From Phycomyces nitens (Eukaryota; Mucoromycota; Mucoromycetes; Mucorales; Phycomycetaceae): a stretch of 64,000 bases of DNA. Where the stretch lies: the NCBI GenBank assembly GCA_022702545.1, contig JAHRBC010000001.1:8060001-8124000 (forward strand). The letters are read 5' to 3'. Shown here one piece after another: positions 1-12,753 of this stretch. Made by a program: the position numbers and the translations under genes. The notes under the pieces were generated by a model. It was given only the letters and a program-made list of their open reading frames with translations, did not search any database and had not been told where the DNA came from. Each line of letters starts with the position of its first letter. The first letter of the stretch is position 1.

Positions 1-2356
1 AGAACAGAAAACAATACGTCGAAACCCAACTTCAACCCCACGTGGGGATGGTGTACAATGTTTAGCTTGATCCTCCAGGAGCTTTTATGACATAATCATA
101 AAGGACCGTTCTGGAGCCTTATATTTACTGCAAACATCTCTTATTACAATATCAAACTCTTGACGCTTTCTAACAGCATATTCAGATACATGGGTTTCCA
201 ACCATAGGCAATAATTAATATGTCTTCTTTTGTACTTCTTGTTTGCTCATGTGTAACAAAAAAAAAGGGCCCCCCTTTGAACCTATAATTACACAAGGTC
301 TCTTTTGTGATTAATTTGTTAGACCTGTGAACATCAGTTGTCTAATGGCCAGATTAGATTATGCCTTGTTGAAACATAAAGTTTTCGAGTATGCCCTGGC
401 TGTCCTACCATGTGATGCATTTGAAGGCGGAATGGAAGGTTCTTGTCTGCTAGAGTCCAAATAGAACGCAACGTAATGACAAGGAGCGGGTACATGAAGT
501 AGGTATTGAAAGGGCCACAAAGACCCAAGCAGTACATATTTGCAGCATGGGTAGCAAGATATTCACAGTTTCCAAAAAGATAAATAAATATCACCCACCA
601 ATCAATCGAATGGTGAATCTGGAAAAGTAAATAAAATTAAATGCATTATTCTATAAAATGTTATATGATATATAAACTCGGAATTTGCAGCACAATCATG
701 TCAAAGTATAGCGAGAGAGAATAATTGGAAATTGGAGTATATTTGAAAAGCCATAAATGGATAAATCAATCCCTGGAAACATTCTTTTTTTTAAAATATA
801 TATATATATATATATATAATAAACAGATGGATATAGTGCTCGTCTATTACTACAGACAATAGAGAAATGTTCTGAATGGAAAGATGGCTAGATACTGCTG
901 TTTTATTCTAATGATGTTGTTGATAAAAAGAAATAAAGAAAAATAAGAATGCGGTCAAAAGAATTCTTCATTCTATAGAATTGTTCTACAATAATTGTGT
1001 ATTACCTCCTATGGTCCAACCTATAAATATGGGTTCCAATAAAGATTGCATGTTTTTCTAAAGAACAGTGGTTGAAAAAATAAAATAAAATAAGCAATAG
1101 TGATGAGCAAGTGTAGGGTGGTTAAAATCAATTAAGCATACTCACGGTTACCATGGTACTTGAAGTATTATAAGTATTAGATGGTATGATTTTTTTATAG
1201 AGTGATAAATAGGTGAGGGTTGTGGAGGTGGCGAGTAATGGCTGCTTTCAAACAATAATACTCTGGACCCCTCTCACAATCAAATATATAAAAAAAAATG
1301 ATTGGTTTATCCGAGAACTATTATCCCATAAAATATCCATTTATAGAACTATTATCCCATAAGATATATCTTTATTTGGGTATATATACTAAATCACATT
1401 TAGATATGGAATACGTATACTAAAATGGATAAAAAACGGCCTTAAATGGCAAGCGTCTTGGGTTAAAATATTCATTGAAATAAAAATAGAGGGAGGGGAG
1501 TGGGACTTGATCTTGTTCCTGTTTAGTGCCCTTGTTACATATCCTTTTTGTTTTCTCTCCATTGACTGAATATTTGTAGCACTTGCTCTCAAAATCTCCA
1601 AAATAAAGAAGACCCCCCCCCCCCCTCCTTTCTATTTACATATCTACCTTTTTGTTGGAATTAGTTTTTGTACGTCTTCCGCTTTTGAAAACAGAAGGAT
1701 TCCGTTATTTTCCGGGTTTGTATTTTCCTTCAATTCTCCTGAAAAGTAGGATTGTTACACTTGCACGGATTTTGTTTACCGTCGTTTTTTTTTATTCTAA
1801 AAAAGAGTAAGGGTACTGCTACGCATATTTTAAAGAGTTTGTAAAACTATACCAAAGAGTCTTTGAGCGGCGTTTGTGTTGGTTAAAAGGTTCTTTATTT
1901 GAGGAGTGGAGCAGACTATGAATGGAACGAGAATAATTGGTCGATAAGGCCATTTGGCTCCATGCCTTTAAATAAGATAAAGTGAAAATTTTATGAGGAA
2001 AGACAGCCCCACCGAGGTTCTGTATTCTCTTTATTGTAGTTTTAAGATTCTTATGTCTTGGGGGTATCTTGGTGATATATAGAGAAAGTAGAGTGAAATA
2101 CCACTTGAGAATATGTATAAGGAGAGGGAATAAATAAATAGAGAGAGAGAAAAAAGAATCATACAGAAAATATAGAAAATAGAAAATCATACAGAAAATA
2201 AACAAGAAATTTGAAGCAAGTATAAATCAGAAAATAACGTTACTAACTACAGTCGACTGAAGAAAAGAAGAAGAAGAAAAAAGAAAAAGAAAAAGGTTCA
2301 TAGGCATTTGTACATATATATTTTGGTCATGAAAAAAAAAAGTCATGATCCACGGA
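1..2356. other. Gene-poor left edge with one coding-like exon fragment
   Basis: No complete gene is visible. On the minus strand an open stretch at about 623-412 starts right after an acceptor-like CAG and reads without stops through a Trp/Tyr/Phe-rich hydrophobic segment to a possible donor at ATG|GTAGGA. Further minus-strand open stretches at about 345-145 and 210-5 are in other frames, and the last is broken by a stop. This could be the decayed 3' part of a gene or transposon that runs off the window, and I do not recognise the product. The rest is AT-rich, with a TA repeat near 797-820 and a C run near 1612-1625. Confidence 0.25.
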
Positions 2357-3302
2357 TTATTTACCGGTGGTGTATGTATTGTGTCTTTCATGAGCCTTGA
2401 TGTGTCTCTTGAGATCATGCTTGCGAGCAAACGCTTTTTGGCAGCAATGGCAGACAAAGTTCTTTTGGCGGTTAGGGTCGTGGGTCAGTATGTGCTCCTT
2501 CATGTTGTTTGCACGGTTGCTGCTGTGCATACAATAAGGACATTTATGACGGATTTGCTTTACAGGGAATGACCTGTTAGACGGCCCGACATAAGCTTCC
2601 ATTGGTGACCAGGGTTCAGTACTTGTGCCCGGACTAATGCCAAAGCTAGTGTTTGATTGATACAGACTAGGGTCGATGGGGTTGGCAGATGAATCGCTTT
2701 GGATGATAGGCGAAATAGGGAATAGACCGGCCATGGGAGACAGCAAGATGTCGGTTGGAGAGTAGGATGGCTGGAATACTGATGGGAACGGAGACTGGCT
2801 AGAAGGTAAGGAAAAGGGAATATCGGGATATTGAGATAGACACATTGAGAAAAGATCATCGCCTTCGAATTCTGGGAGCACTGGGTTGTTGGTCTCTCTG
2901 AAGGATCCGTTGTCTTCAAAGGAAAACAGACTTGTATCAAAACCTGCCAGTGATTCAGAAACCGAAGAAAATGAGCCAAATGAAGATGGTACAGAAAGAA
3001 AGCCTAATAAAAACAAGTCCAAAAAAAAACAAAGATGCCCATGAGTTGATCATTGAGACTTTGATAATAATGGAAATTGTCGTACCAAGAGACAGGTTGC
3101 CATTTGCAGGAAATGGATCGGAAATTGGCACAGAAGGTGATCCAGGGTAAACAGACTGTGACACTTGTTCAATTGAGCCAAATAGATCCAGAGATGGCTG
3201 CGGATCGGATACCACTGTAGTTTGGTCGTCACCAATGACAGGCTCAAGCTTTGGGCAAGACTTTTCAATGAATGTCTTTATGAAATCATTAAATGCAGAC
3301 AT
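2357..3302 (-). CDS. C2H2 zinc-finger protein (two fingers)
   Basis: Two exons (3302-3086 and 3003-2357) join in phase across an 82-nt intron (GTACGA...TTAG) to give 287 residues. The first 220 residues are Ser/Pro-rich and low in complexity, which fits an activation or regulatory region. The C-terminus carries two adjacent zinc fingers: CPYC followed by KEHILTH (an H-x3-H end), then CHCC followed by KRHIKAH. The protein stops shortly after the second finger. Fungal transcription factors often have paired C-terminal fingers like these, so nuclear DNA binding is likely, but target genes cannot be read from sequence. The start is the first in-frame ATG of exon 1. A TTG repeat coding-strand shadow and AT-rich sequence lie upstream. 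Confidence 0.85.
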
Positions 3303-4024
3303 TTGTTGTTGTTGTTGTTGGTTTTTTTTATTATTATTGAGACAGGTGGTGGTTTAAAGGACAATGTTTCAAAAGAGAAAGAGAGATCAATTAAAGAAAA
3401 GGGAAGATGTGAGTAAAGATGAACCGAGAGAATTCGATGTTGGTATTTATATGTGTTTGACGTGCCTGTAGGTCTTTGCGTAGCTCTTTTTTTTTAAAAA
3501 AAAAAAAAAGGTAAAAAATAGAGCAAGTACTGACTATTGAACCACAGAGCGTAGCGTGGCTTTCGGTGTATGTGTAACAAGGCCAAATAATTGTATGGAA
3601 TGACCAGCAAGAACAATGCCACAAGGTCGATATAAACCATAATAAGATGAAATACAAAAAAAACGTGGTAAAATAATAATGGAAATGGAAGTGACGCAAC
3701 CAAAGTTAATAAACAAAAGGTGATAAATGGTAAACTGCATATATGGATATAATCACATTCAGAATTACTCTTGTTTTTTATAAAAATATTTTTTTTGTTC
3801 CACTCAAAATCAATTGTTATTATTATTATTGTATTTTTGCATTAAATTTGCAAACACACCAATTTTTGTATGTTTGCAATGATTATATGATGGCAAATCT
3901 CTGTCTGGCATATTTAGAAAGCAGGCTAAACCAAGCGGCGACTCTCATTCCATTCTAAAGATTATATAAAGCCAATATTATATTACTTGGACGCCTCCAT
4001 CTCTTTCTATTTTCCTTAAAAAAA
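3303..4024. other. Divergent intergenic region (zinc finger / pyruvate kinase)
   Basis: This 0.7-kb spacer separates the minus-strand zinc-finger gene from pyruvate kinase and should hold both promoters. Short homopolymers (A13, T8) and ATT runs are present. A TATA-like element at about 3962-3969 lies close to 60 nt before the pyruvate kinase ATG. No further coding exon is convincing. Confidence 0.5.
3962..3969 (+). promoter_or_regulatory. TATA-like element of pyruvate kinase
   Basis: The sequence TTATATAAAG lies about 58 nt upstream of the pyruvate kinase start codon, in the range expected for a fungal TATA box. This is inferred from sequence and position only. Confidence 0.4.
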
Positions 4025-5675
4025 ATGATATTCTCAAAGCAAAAGGCTCCTATCCAGCACCATTTGGAGTGGGTGGCAAATATGGATGTTGGTGTAATTG
4101 GCAAAGCAGCCCGAAAGACATCAATTATCTGTACCATTGGCCCAAAGACAAACACAAAAGAGAAGCTGGTTGAGCTAATTGACGCTGGCATGAGTATCGT
4201 CCGAATGAACTTCTCCCATGGTGACTATGGATATCATTCCTCAGTTCTCACTAATGCGCGTGCTGCTGCTGCTGGTAAGCATCTACTGCTCTCTCTCTCT
4301 CTTTTTTTTTTTCTCTTTTTTTTCTTTTTTTGGAAAAATGACGTAGTTCAAATGATTTATTAAGCTCGTTTATTTTATCCGTTATGAAGAGCGACCAGAC
4401 AAGGCCATTGCAATTGCCTTGGATACAAAGGGCCCAGAAATCAGAACTGGTGTTATGCGTGATGGCAACGACATTCCTATCAAAAAGGGCCACGTAATGA
4501 TCCTCAGCACCGACTCTCAATATGAAGAAGCATGCGATGATAAGGTCATGTATATCGACTACAAGAACCTCCCAAAAGTCATCAATATCGGCATGCCAAT
4601 CTATGTAGACGACGGTGTCATGTCCTTCAAGGTTCTCGAGAAAGGTGACACACACGTCAAGGTTGAGGCCATCAACAATGGCACCCTGTCGTCTCGCAAG
4701 GGAGTCAACCTTCCTGGAACAGATGTCGATTTGCCTGCCTTGTCCGAAAAAGACAAGTCTGACCTACGATTTGGAGTAGAGAATGGAGTAGACATGATCT
4801 TTGCGTCGTTTATTCGCCGTGGACAAGATGTCAAGGATATCCGCCGTGTCCTGGGCGAGAATGGCAGGATGATCAAGATCATTGTCAAGATTGAAAACCA
4901 CCAAGGTGTCAACAACTTTGATGAGATTCTTGCAGAGACAGACGGTGTAATGATTGCCCGCGGTGATTTAGGAATCGAGATTCCTTGCGAGCGTGTCTTT
5001 ATTGCCCAAAAAATGATGATTGCAAAGTGTAACCTCCACGGGAAGCCTGTAGCCTGTGCAACCCAAATGCTCGAATCAATGACCTATAATCCACGCCCAA
5101 CGCGCGCCGAGGTCTCAGACGTGGCAAACGCTGTGCTTGACGGAGCAGACCTTGTTATGCTCTCGGGAGAGACCGCAAAGGGTGCCTACCCAATCGAAGC
5201 CGTCAAGACAATGTCCAATACATGTGAACTTGCCGAGTCAGTGATTTGCCATCCCCCTTTGTTCAACCAACTCAGAGCCCTGACACCCTGGCCGACCGAG
5301 ACCACTGAAACAATTGCATGTGCTGCTGTGTCTGCTGCAGCTGAACAGAATGCTGGAGCAATCATTGTCCTCTCCCGCTCTGGCCAGTCTGCCCGCCTGG
5401 CATCCAAGTATCGTCCCTCGCAACCAATCATTTTGGTATCTAGAAACGACCAGGTTGCCCGTCAATCGCATCTCTATCGAGGCGTGTTTCCGTTTGTCTA
5501 CCGAGAAGAACACAAGAGCGACTGGCAGGAGGATGTTGAGGCAAGAATTAAGTGGGGAATTATGCAGGGCAAGAAGTTTGGTTTGGTCAAGTCCAATGAT
5601 TCGGTGGTTGTTGTGCAGGGATGGAAGACAGGTGTAGGAAACACCAATGCGATCCGAGTACTGATTGCTCCTTAA
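4025..5675 (+). CDS. Pyruvate kinase
   Basis: Two exons (4025-4274 and 4390-5675) with a 115-nt intron encode 511 residues, normal for fungal pyruvate kinase. The enzyme converts phosphoenolpyruvate and ADP to pyruvate and ATP, the last cytosolic step of glycolysis. Visible family landmarks in order are ICTIGPKT near residue 37, RMNFSHG near 62, [10 protein letters not shown] from residue 95 (active-site Lys/Glu region), the [12 protein letters not shown] loop, ATQMLESM and [12 protein letters not shown], then the C-terminal effector domain ending [13 protein letters not shown]. The splice gives ...[15 protein letters not shown], exactly as in other fungi. An AATAAA polyadenylation-type signal lies at 5752. 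The gene is convergent with the ARL1 gene. Nothing is missing or truncated. Confidence 0.97.
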
Positions 5676-6011
5676 AGATAGAATAAGCTTTATTTTATCT
5701 TTCTTTTTCTTTTGTATATACGCACACAATATATTACATGTGGTTGTATTGAATAAACCAGAATATTATATTATGAATATTATTATATATATTTGCTCCT
5801 TTTTTTTACACTCTTTGATCTCGATATAGACCAAAATTAAGCAACAGGTGTTGAATTGGGTGCATGTTAACCTTCTGTCTTCTTGGTTGCTAGTTTTACA
5901 GTGTAATTTTGAATCTGTCGTGGTAAGATTGATTGGCAGTGTATGTGTTTAGCAATATATATTTATTATATTTTGTATATACGTATTTACACATATATGA
6001 TATTGATACAA
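5676..6011. other. Convergent 3' spacer between pyruvate kinase and ARL1
   Basis: AT-rich sequence of about 0.34 kb holds the 3' UTRs of both genes, with an AATAAA at 5752-5757 on the plus strand. I see no coding exon or RNA gene. Confidence 0.5.
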
Positions 6012-6873
<862 letters not shown>

Positions 6874-7816
6874 TGAATCGTTTTTTTTTATTTATTTGGT
6901 TTGCAAATGGAATCCAGGCAATCGTAAAATACAAATATATTTATTGATATAATGTATGTATATAACTTTTTTTTTCTTCTTCTTCTTCTTCTTCTTCTTC
7001 TTTAATATATATTATACATAAATATATATATACACATAAATATATATATATTTAAACTTGTCTTTGAGCACCCTTTTTCTTTCAATCTCCAGTCTTACAC
7101 TTTGGAAAGAAAGAGAAAGAGAGATTAGTGATACAAGAAGAACGCGGTAGAGCACCTCTTTTTTTTCCCTTTCCTTTCTTTCGTAGCGGCGACGCAAAGT
7201 AAAATCTTTTTTTTTTTGGCTTCTTCTTAGCGTCACCAAGCTTCAATTATATGCGTCATTTGTATCGTATTTTGAGAATAGGTTTTGGTAACCCTAATAT
7301 TAATCAATCGCCTAATTATTGAAAATGTAATTAATGGCACATTTGTATACACTTCTTTAATATGATTTATAGAAACCATTTGTGCTGTAAAGGGGCAAAC
7401 AAGAAGATAAAGAGGGGTAATAGATTTGATTATAGTTTTCTTATTTAAATATATATAATACTATTATTATCATGGTTGTCTTGGAATCCAATTGAGATAT
7501 TCCTTTATTTAGTCTAATCAAATCAATATATACATCTATATATCCTTATAGACAGACAGAAAGAGATCTGCACTTACATGCATATTTACTATATATTACA
7601 TAAAATCAAATCAAATCAAATCAAATCAAATATATATATATATAAAAAGAAAGAGGATGAATTGTATGCATTTATTGAGACGAAAAGAAATGGAAAGCAA
7701 ATAATAAAATAAAATAAAATAAAAAGCAATGAATGCATTGAATGTAGTGCGAGTATATGCGTGTGTATTTGTTTGTGTGCATTGAAGAGATAAAGGAAAA
7801 TGAAAGAGATTTGAAT
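6874..7816. other. Intergenic region upstream of ARL1
   Basis: This stretch holds simple sequence only: a CTT repeat at about 6974-7002, alternating TA tracts near 7005-7055, and a tandem AATCA array near 7598-7630. No coding signal is supported. Confidence 0.5.
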
Positions 7817-8426
7817 TTAGTAGTTTGTCTCTTGGGGATGCCAGCCCGCAGGAGCAAGATGACCCTGGAGAAGGGAGGCACGATGAAAATGGTCTTGATT
7901 GGAGCCGTACGAGATGGCAAAAGGGAATCCATTGTGTCGCGCAAACGAATGATCAAAGGTATCATGAGGCCGAGAAGACATGGAGATCTGCTGTGCAGCA
8001 ACTGCTGCTGCTGCTGCTGCCGCTGCTGCTGCTGATGTTGATGTTGATGGTACGTGCGAAGAAGATGAAGAGGTTGAAGACGACCCAGTCATTCCATGCG
8101 AATCGCGTTTTTCATGTGTCTTGATGTGCTGGGTCAGGTTGTCTGACCGAGCAAAGGTGCGTCCACAACCAAGGTAAGTACATTCAAACGGGCGTTCGGC
8201 AGTGTGGATACGCTGGTGTCGTTTGAGGTGTTCAGGTCGCTTAAAACGTCTTTGGCAATCGGTGTGTTCGCAGACATACTGCTTCTGACGCTCTTCCTCA
8301 CAATTGGACTGTCCTTCCATCTCAGAAAACGAGGGTTCGTAATGAGAAAACGCTTTGTTGGGTGTAGGTGAGCTGGTTGGTGGATAGGCTGCATGGAGCT
8401 GATGTTCTGCCTGGACAGCCTGGACT

Positions 8427-8461
<35 letters not shown>

Positions 8462-9196
8462 TTGCGCTTGTGCCTGTGCCTGTGCCTGTGCCTGTGCTTG
8501 CGCTTGCGCTTGCGCTTGTGCCTGTGCCTGTGCAGATGAGAGGTCATGGCTGAAATTAGATTCTTGCCGGACATCCGTCATGGAAACCGAACAAGGCCGG
8601 TGCTGAGGCATGGGCGAGACGTGGTGCTCGAGGGCCTTTTTGGTATGGGTGCGAAAGTGTGCATGAAAATTGTCGGACCTGGAGAATCTCTTGCCACAGC
8701 CTGGGTGGTGACATTGATGAGGGCGCTCTCCAGTGTGGACAAACATGTGTCTCTTGAGATGCTCATGGCGCTTGAAGCTCCAGTCACAATCTGGTTGGGT
8801 ACACACATGTTTGTTCTGTTTGACGGGCTGGCGACGGGTCGAAACAGCACGCTCAGTAACCGAAAGAGATCGCTTTTGGAGATGGATTGGCCAGTAAGAG
8901 TGATATTGATTGTTGCTAGCGTTATTGTCGACGGGTGCTGTAGAGCAGGCTGACATGCGTCTGTCGGTGAATTGATCAGGATATGGTGGATAGGAGAAGT
9001 TGAGATGGGCCATGTCCATTGAATACTTGCGCTTGAAGGAAGGGTTAGTCAGGGTTCCGGAAGGGGAGAGGGCCGGTGTCAAGGGTGGCGACAATACTTG
9101 GTCTGAATCTGAGCCATGAGCACACGCTGTTGGGTACAACAAGGGGCGCGAGTTGGATAACTCATCAAAGCAATAGTTGGCGGCACTCATTGTCAT
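7817..9196 (-). CDS. C2H2 transcription factor, four fingers with a Gln-Ala repeat
   Basis: A single uninterrupted frame gives 459 residues from the ATG at 9196, with an alternative ATG at 9190. Two pairs of C2H2 fingers are seen: residues about 132-184 ([19 protein letters not shown] then [19 protein letters not shown]) and about 300-355 ([19 protein letters not shown] then [19 protein letters not shown]). The R-x-EHLKRH and RSDNLTQH signatures place it among fungal C2H2 regulators with Msn2/Com2/Ste12-like fingers. Between the pairs lies an uninterrupted Gln-Ala dipeptide repeat (about 18 units), and after the second pair a Ser run and a poly-Ala run. The likely role is nuclear transcriptional regulation, targets unknown. 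A TATA-like element at 9269-9277 precedes the start. Confidence 0.9.
8425..8535 (-). repeat. Hexameric coding repeat (Gln-Ala)n
   Basis: About 18 imperfect copies of a six-base unit (CAGGCA/CAAGCG type on the coding strand) run in frame inside the four-finger C2H2 gene and encode alternating Gln and Ala. The third codon positions vary between units, so the dipeptide pattern is kept while the DNA repeat has partly diverged. Confidence 0.85.
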
Positions 9197-9555
9197 GTAA
9201 AAGGGTAAAGAAAAGATTGGAAAATGAAAAGGTGTGGGGTCAGTAAAAGGGGAAATTTTTGCCCAAGCTATATAAACAAAATCTGAGGCCTGCTTTTGGT
9301 ACACGCACGCACGTTCATCTTTTAGATATATATTCCAATAAGCTTTTTTCTTTGTCAAGGTTGTCGATCAAAGAACAAGGCAATGTGCAAGATACCCAAA
9401 AGAGGATATATTGATTAAAAGGAGTCCAAGACTTCTGCATAGGATCGATTTCAAACAAATCCATCTTTAGAACCCATTGAGTTTAGCCAACTCCCAGTCC
9501 TTTCTCTTTTGTTTATTCTAGCCATTTTATTTGATATCTGCCCCTTTATAATATT

Positions 9556-9587
<32 letters not shown>

Positions 9588-9619
9588 TAAAGCAAAATGC
9601 TCTTCGTCGTCATCTTTAA
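9197..9619. other. Spacer upstream of the four-finger gene
   Basis: This region holds the likely promoter of the four-finger gene (TATA-like element at 9269-9277, minus orientation) and the 3' UTR of the SPOUT1-like gene, including a TATATA run at 9558-9590. No coding sequence is seen. Confidence 0.45.
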
Positions 9620-11722
9620 TCACGTTTTCCTACTTTGATAATGGTCGGCTTCAACACAGACATCACCATGGTGATAGATTCCTTTGAGGCGATTAGTACC
9701 ACCAAAAACAGTCAAGTGTGTATTGTTTACCTCTAACCGAACTGCACGCGTTCCACTCTGGGCATTGGGATCAATGAACATATCAAACATCTCGGCCGCA
9801 TCCTCTCCCGCAACCTTGAGATCTTCATCGGCCTCAATAGCCTCCTGCAGACCTCCCATTGGACCTCCAAATGCAACCAAAAGATGGCTATTTTGTGTGT
9901 GTGTGTGTGTGTGTGTATGTGTGTATGTGTGTGTATATATATATTATATATATTATATATATATATATGTATATATATATATACGTGTCAATCAATATCC
10001 CCTTCTTTTTTTTTCCTTCTTTGCTTTCCAAAAAGAAAAAGAAGCGCCAATGGGATTTTTGATATATTTCCCCTTACCTAAACTCTTTGGGTCCAGAAAC
10101 GCCATACATGTCCTTTGCTGAACGATCACTAACACCCACCATATAGTCATAGCCATCCTAAACAACAAAGAGGTTATTGAGATCCCAATACCAAATCAAT
10201 ACCTCGTAAGGACTCTCGGTCATGACCCTGGAGATCGAGGATGCCAGGCGAATTGAGTATCCCCAATAGAGACCCATTTTTTCACGAGGTGTCTTTGGGC
10301 TGACAACCTTGGCTGGCAATGGTTTCTGACCCTTTCTGGTTTCCATGGCAGCAATGGGAGCCAATTCAACAGTGACACGGACACCTGGTTGGATCGCCTT
10401 GTCGATCCTGACGCGACGAAACAAACCGACATCGACAAGTGTACCATCTTCCTTGTTAGACATCAATGTCACACCTTCGCGGTAACGGGTTTGTTCATGC
10501 ATGCCGGGATGGTGCGGCACATCCAGGGGTGGCAAAAGTCCTTTTTTTTTGGGTTGAATAAAATAAATACGTTTATACATTTAATAGGCACATAGATATA
10601 TATGTATATATATATCTATAAAGGGGCCTGAAGAGGAGGAGGGAGAGAGGGAGGGAGGGGGGGTAAGGATAGAAATAAAATAAGAAGAAATAAAGAGAAT
10701 CTTGATGCGTCAACCCGTGCCATTGTTGGACTCTTCTTTCACTATTTCTTTGGCTATCTTATTCTGTCTTTTTGTGAGCTGTTGTAGTCTGGCTCCTTCT
10801 TTCCCTAGCTTTTCCCCCCCTTCTATTTTCTTTTTCTTTGTACGTTATTTCGGTCAATAGCAACACCAAGGAGAACATTTGGAGTCAAGTTTAAAGACCA
10901 TGTTTGCCCCTCCAAATAAAGATAAAAATAAAAACAATATATATATATTTATATATATTATATTACCTGCAAATTTAAGGTCTGGGCTGAGTGGTACAAG
11001 TGCCTTGCGAAGATATCTGTCACAAATCAATCCAAAATAAAATATAGATTAATAAAGAAATCCCCACATATTCTGTCAATCAAAAAAGAAAAAAAGGGAA
11101 AAATAGGGTATTTATTTTCCTATCCTTTTTTCTTTTTCTTTTAATTATGATCATCAGAATTTCTTTCTTTCTCTCTCTATTAAAAAAATCATCTTACTGG
11201 GGTGTCTCCATATATTGAAAGACTCGCGCCAAAAACAAGTTGGGATCAACCTTGTGGTGTGCTTTTTGGATCTTGTCTTGGTAAATAACAATTTCATCAA
11301 CATTGAATATAACAAGACTTCTGGCAATCTATTCTTCATTTCAACAGTCATTAAAACATAAAGAGCCAACACAATGATGGATTCTTGCCTGTCCTGCAAG
11401 AATCGTCTTCATTTCCAATGTAGGTGCTCCATCGATAATACTCGAAGGAATGGCAAGACTGACAGTATAAGAGCGTGGAGTGCCCTTTGCCACTGAAGTT
11501 ATCTGTTGATGATGTTGGGGTTCATGGGTCGTCTTTTGATATTTTCCTGGACGTTCACGATCGTAATCTGGTCCAGACAAGAATTGATTGTCGAATGACT
11601 TGACTGTTCTACGCTTCAAGAGGGAATGAATATATGATGATCCCAAAGGGTTTGGTGCCTTGATTCCAGCCCTAAACTTCTACATTAAACCCATTGCTCA
11701 CTTTGGGTTGAGTATTAGCCAT
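9620..11722 (-). CDS. SPOUT1/C9orf114-type putative RNA methyltransferase
   Basis: Exons 11679-11389, 11328-11198, 11016-10967, 10540-10203, 10157-10078 and 9887-9620 join in phase. With a possible 7-codon first exon (11722-11702) the protein is 392 residues, close to the human protein. Conserved blocks are SYTVSLAIPSSI...LAGQIARSLVIFNVDEI, YLRKALVPLSPDLKFAGLLPPLDVPHH, REGVTL, GLYWGYSIRLASS and HLLVAFGGPMGGLQEA, typical of this alpha/beta-knot (SPOUT) family. Human C9orf114/SPOUT1 (CENP-32) is an RNA methyltransferase-family protein linked to the spindle; the fungal substrate is unknown. The intron after LAGQ uses a GC donor (11388). The 425-nt intron 10966-10541 ends in an A-rich acceptor. 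The start is uncertain because the first intron would be only 22 nt. Confidence 0.85.
9891..9985. repeat. GT/TA microsatellite inside an intron
   Basis: A (GT)n tract passes into alternating TA sequence inside the last intron of the SPOUT1-like gene. It is non-coding on both strands; open frames across it are low-complexity shadows. Confidence 0.7.
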
Positions 11723-12197
11723 CTCTTTTGGTTAAAGCAATCACTTGGAAAAAAACAAAAAAAAGAAAAGAATGCAAAATACAGACCGTTCATTTTTAAC
11801 ATTTGACAGTCACCCATTTTAACTTTTTGGAAAGGGTTGATGGCAAATCTTAAGCAGGCTAGGCTACCAAACGCTATCAATATTTGTGTACGAGTTTTGT
11901 TGTGAGTAAATCAAGAGGCCAAATAAAGAAACCAAAAACAAAAGAAGATGTTGAGCATTCTTTACCGGCCATTTGGCATTGTGTATTAAATACAGTTGGT
12001 GTTTCCAACAAATATGTTGTACTTGCTACTTTTAAACCTGTCAAGGCAAAATATACTCTTTTGTTTGCCTTTTGTTTACTAGAGTCTAAATTGTTTCTTT
12101 TTTGGCGTAGAGATTATGATCAAAGTTGTGGTCATTCTTGGTGTTATTTATGGCTCTGTACATATAAATATTTCCTGTAGTGATAATACTAGATAAA

Positions 12198-12243
<46 letters not shown>
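12198..12243. repeat. (ATT)n microsatellite
   Basis: About 15 perfect copies of ATT. Similar tracts recur across the window (16335, 19882, 34921, 38970), almost always outside exons. Confidence 0.9.
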
Positions 12244-12649
12244 TAAAAAAAAGCCTTTAATGTCTTATTTAATTTCATAGTGGGACAATTGCAATCAGAG
12301 TCTGATGACACTGCAAGACTTCTTTATAAGCTCCCATTTATTCTCTTGAGCCTTCTCAGTTTCAACTGTCTGGTTTACAATGGTGGGCACTCTATGTGAC
12401 CAAGTAAGCAAATTTTGCACTTTTTTCTTCTTCTAGACTCTCGATCGATACTTTACCCAAAGTACAAGGGGTGGGAGTGCTTTAGAATTAGTCAAGTATT
12501 TTTTAAAAAAACAGATACGCTTCCCTTTTGTTTGCTAGATATCATTTTAAGCTTCCTTTTGTAATTCACTGTGATTTTGGCCTTGTTGAGGACTAGACAA
12601 TAGCCAAATAGTCAATATGTGTTTTTATTCTGAGGTGCACTTTTATAAT

Positions 12650-12753
12650 AATAATAATAATAATAAACAAGAGCTCCAATATCAACATGTATACTCTTTT
12701 TTATAATAATAATAAACAAGAGCTCCAATATCAACATGTATACTCTTTTTTAT
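12650..12753. repeat. 49-bp tandem duplication
   Basis: A unit containing AACAAGAGCTCCAATATC and ending in a T run occurs twice, head to tail, with a period of 49 bp (first bases of the shared core at 12666 and 12715). Each copy begins with an ATA microsatellite, which may have promoted slippage. Confidence 0.85.

Noticed and set aside
7825..8177. Plus-strand frames opposite the four-finger gene with Cys and Ala runs
   Set aside because: They are antisense reads of the poly-Ala/Gln-Ala coding repeat; the minus strand carries conserved zinc fingers.
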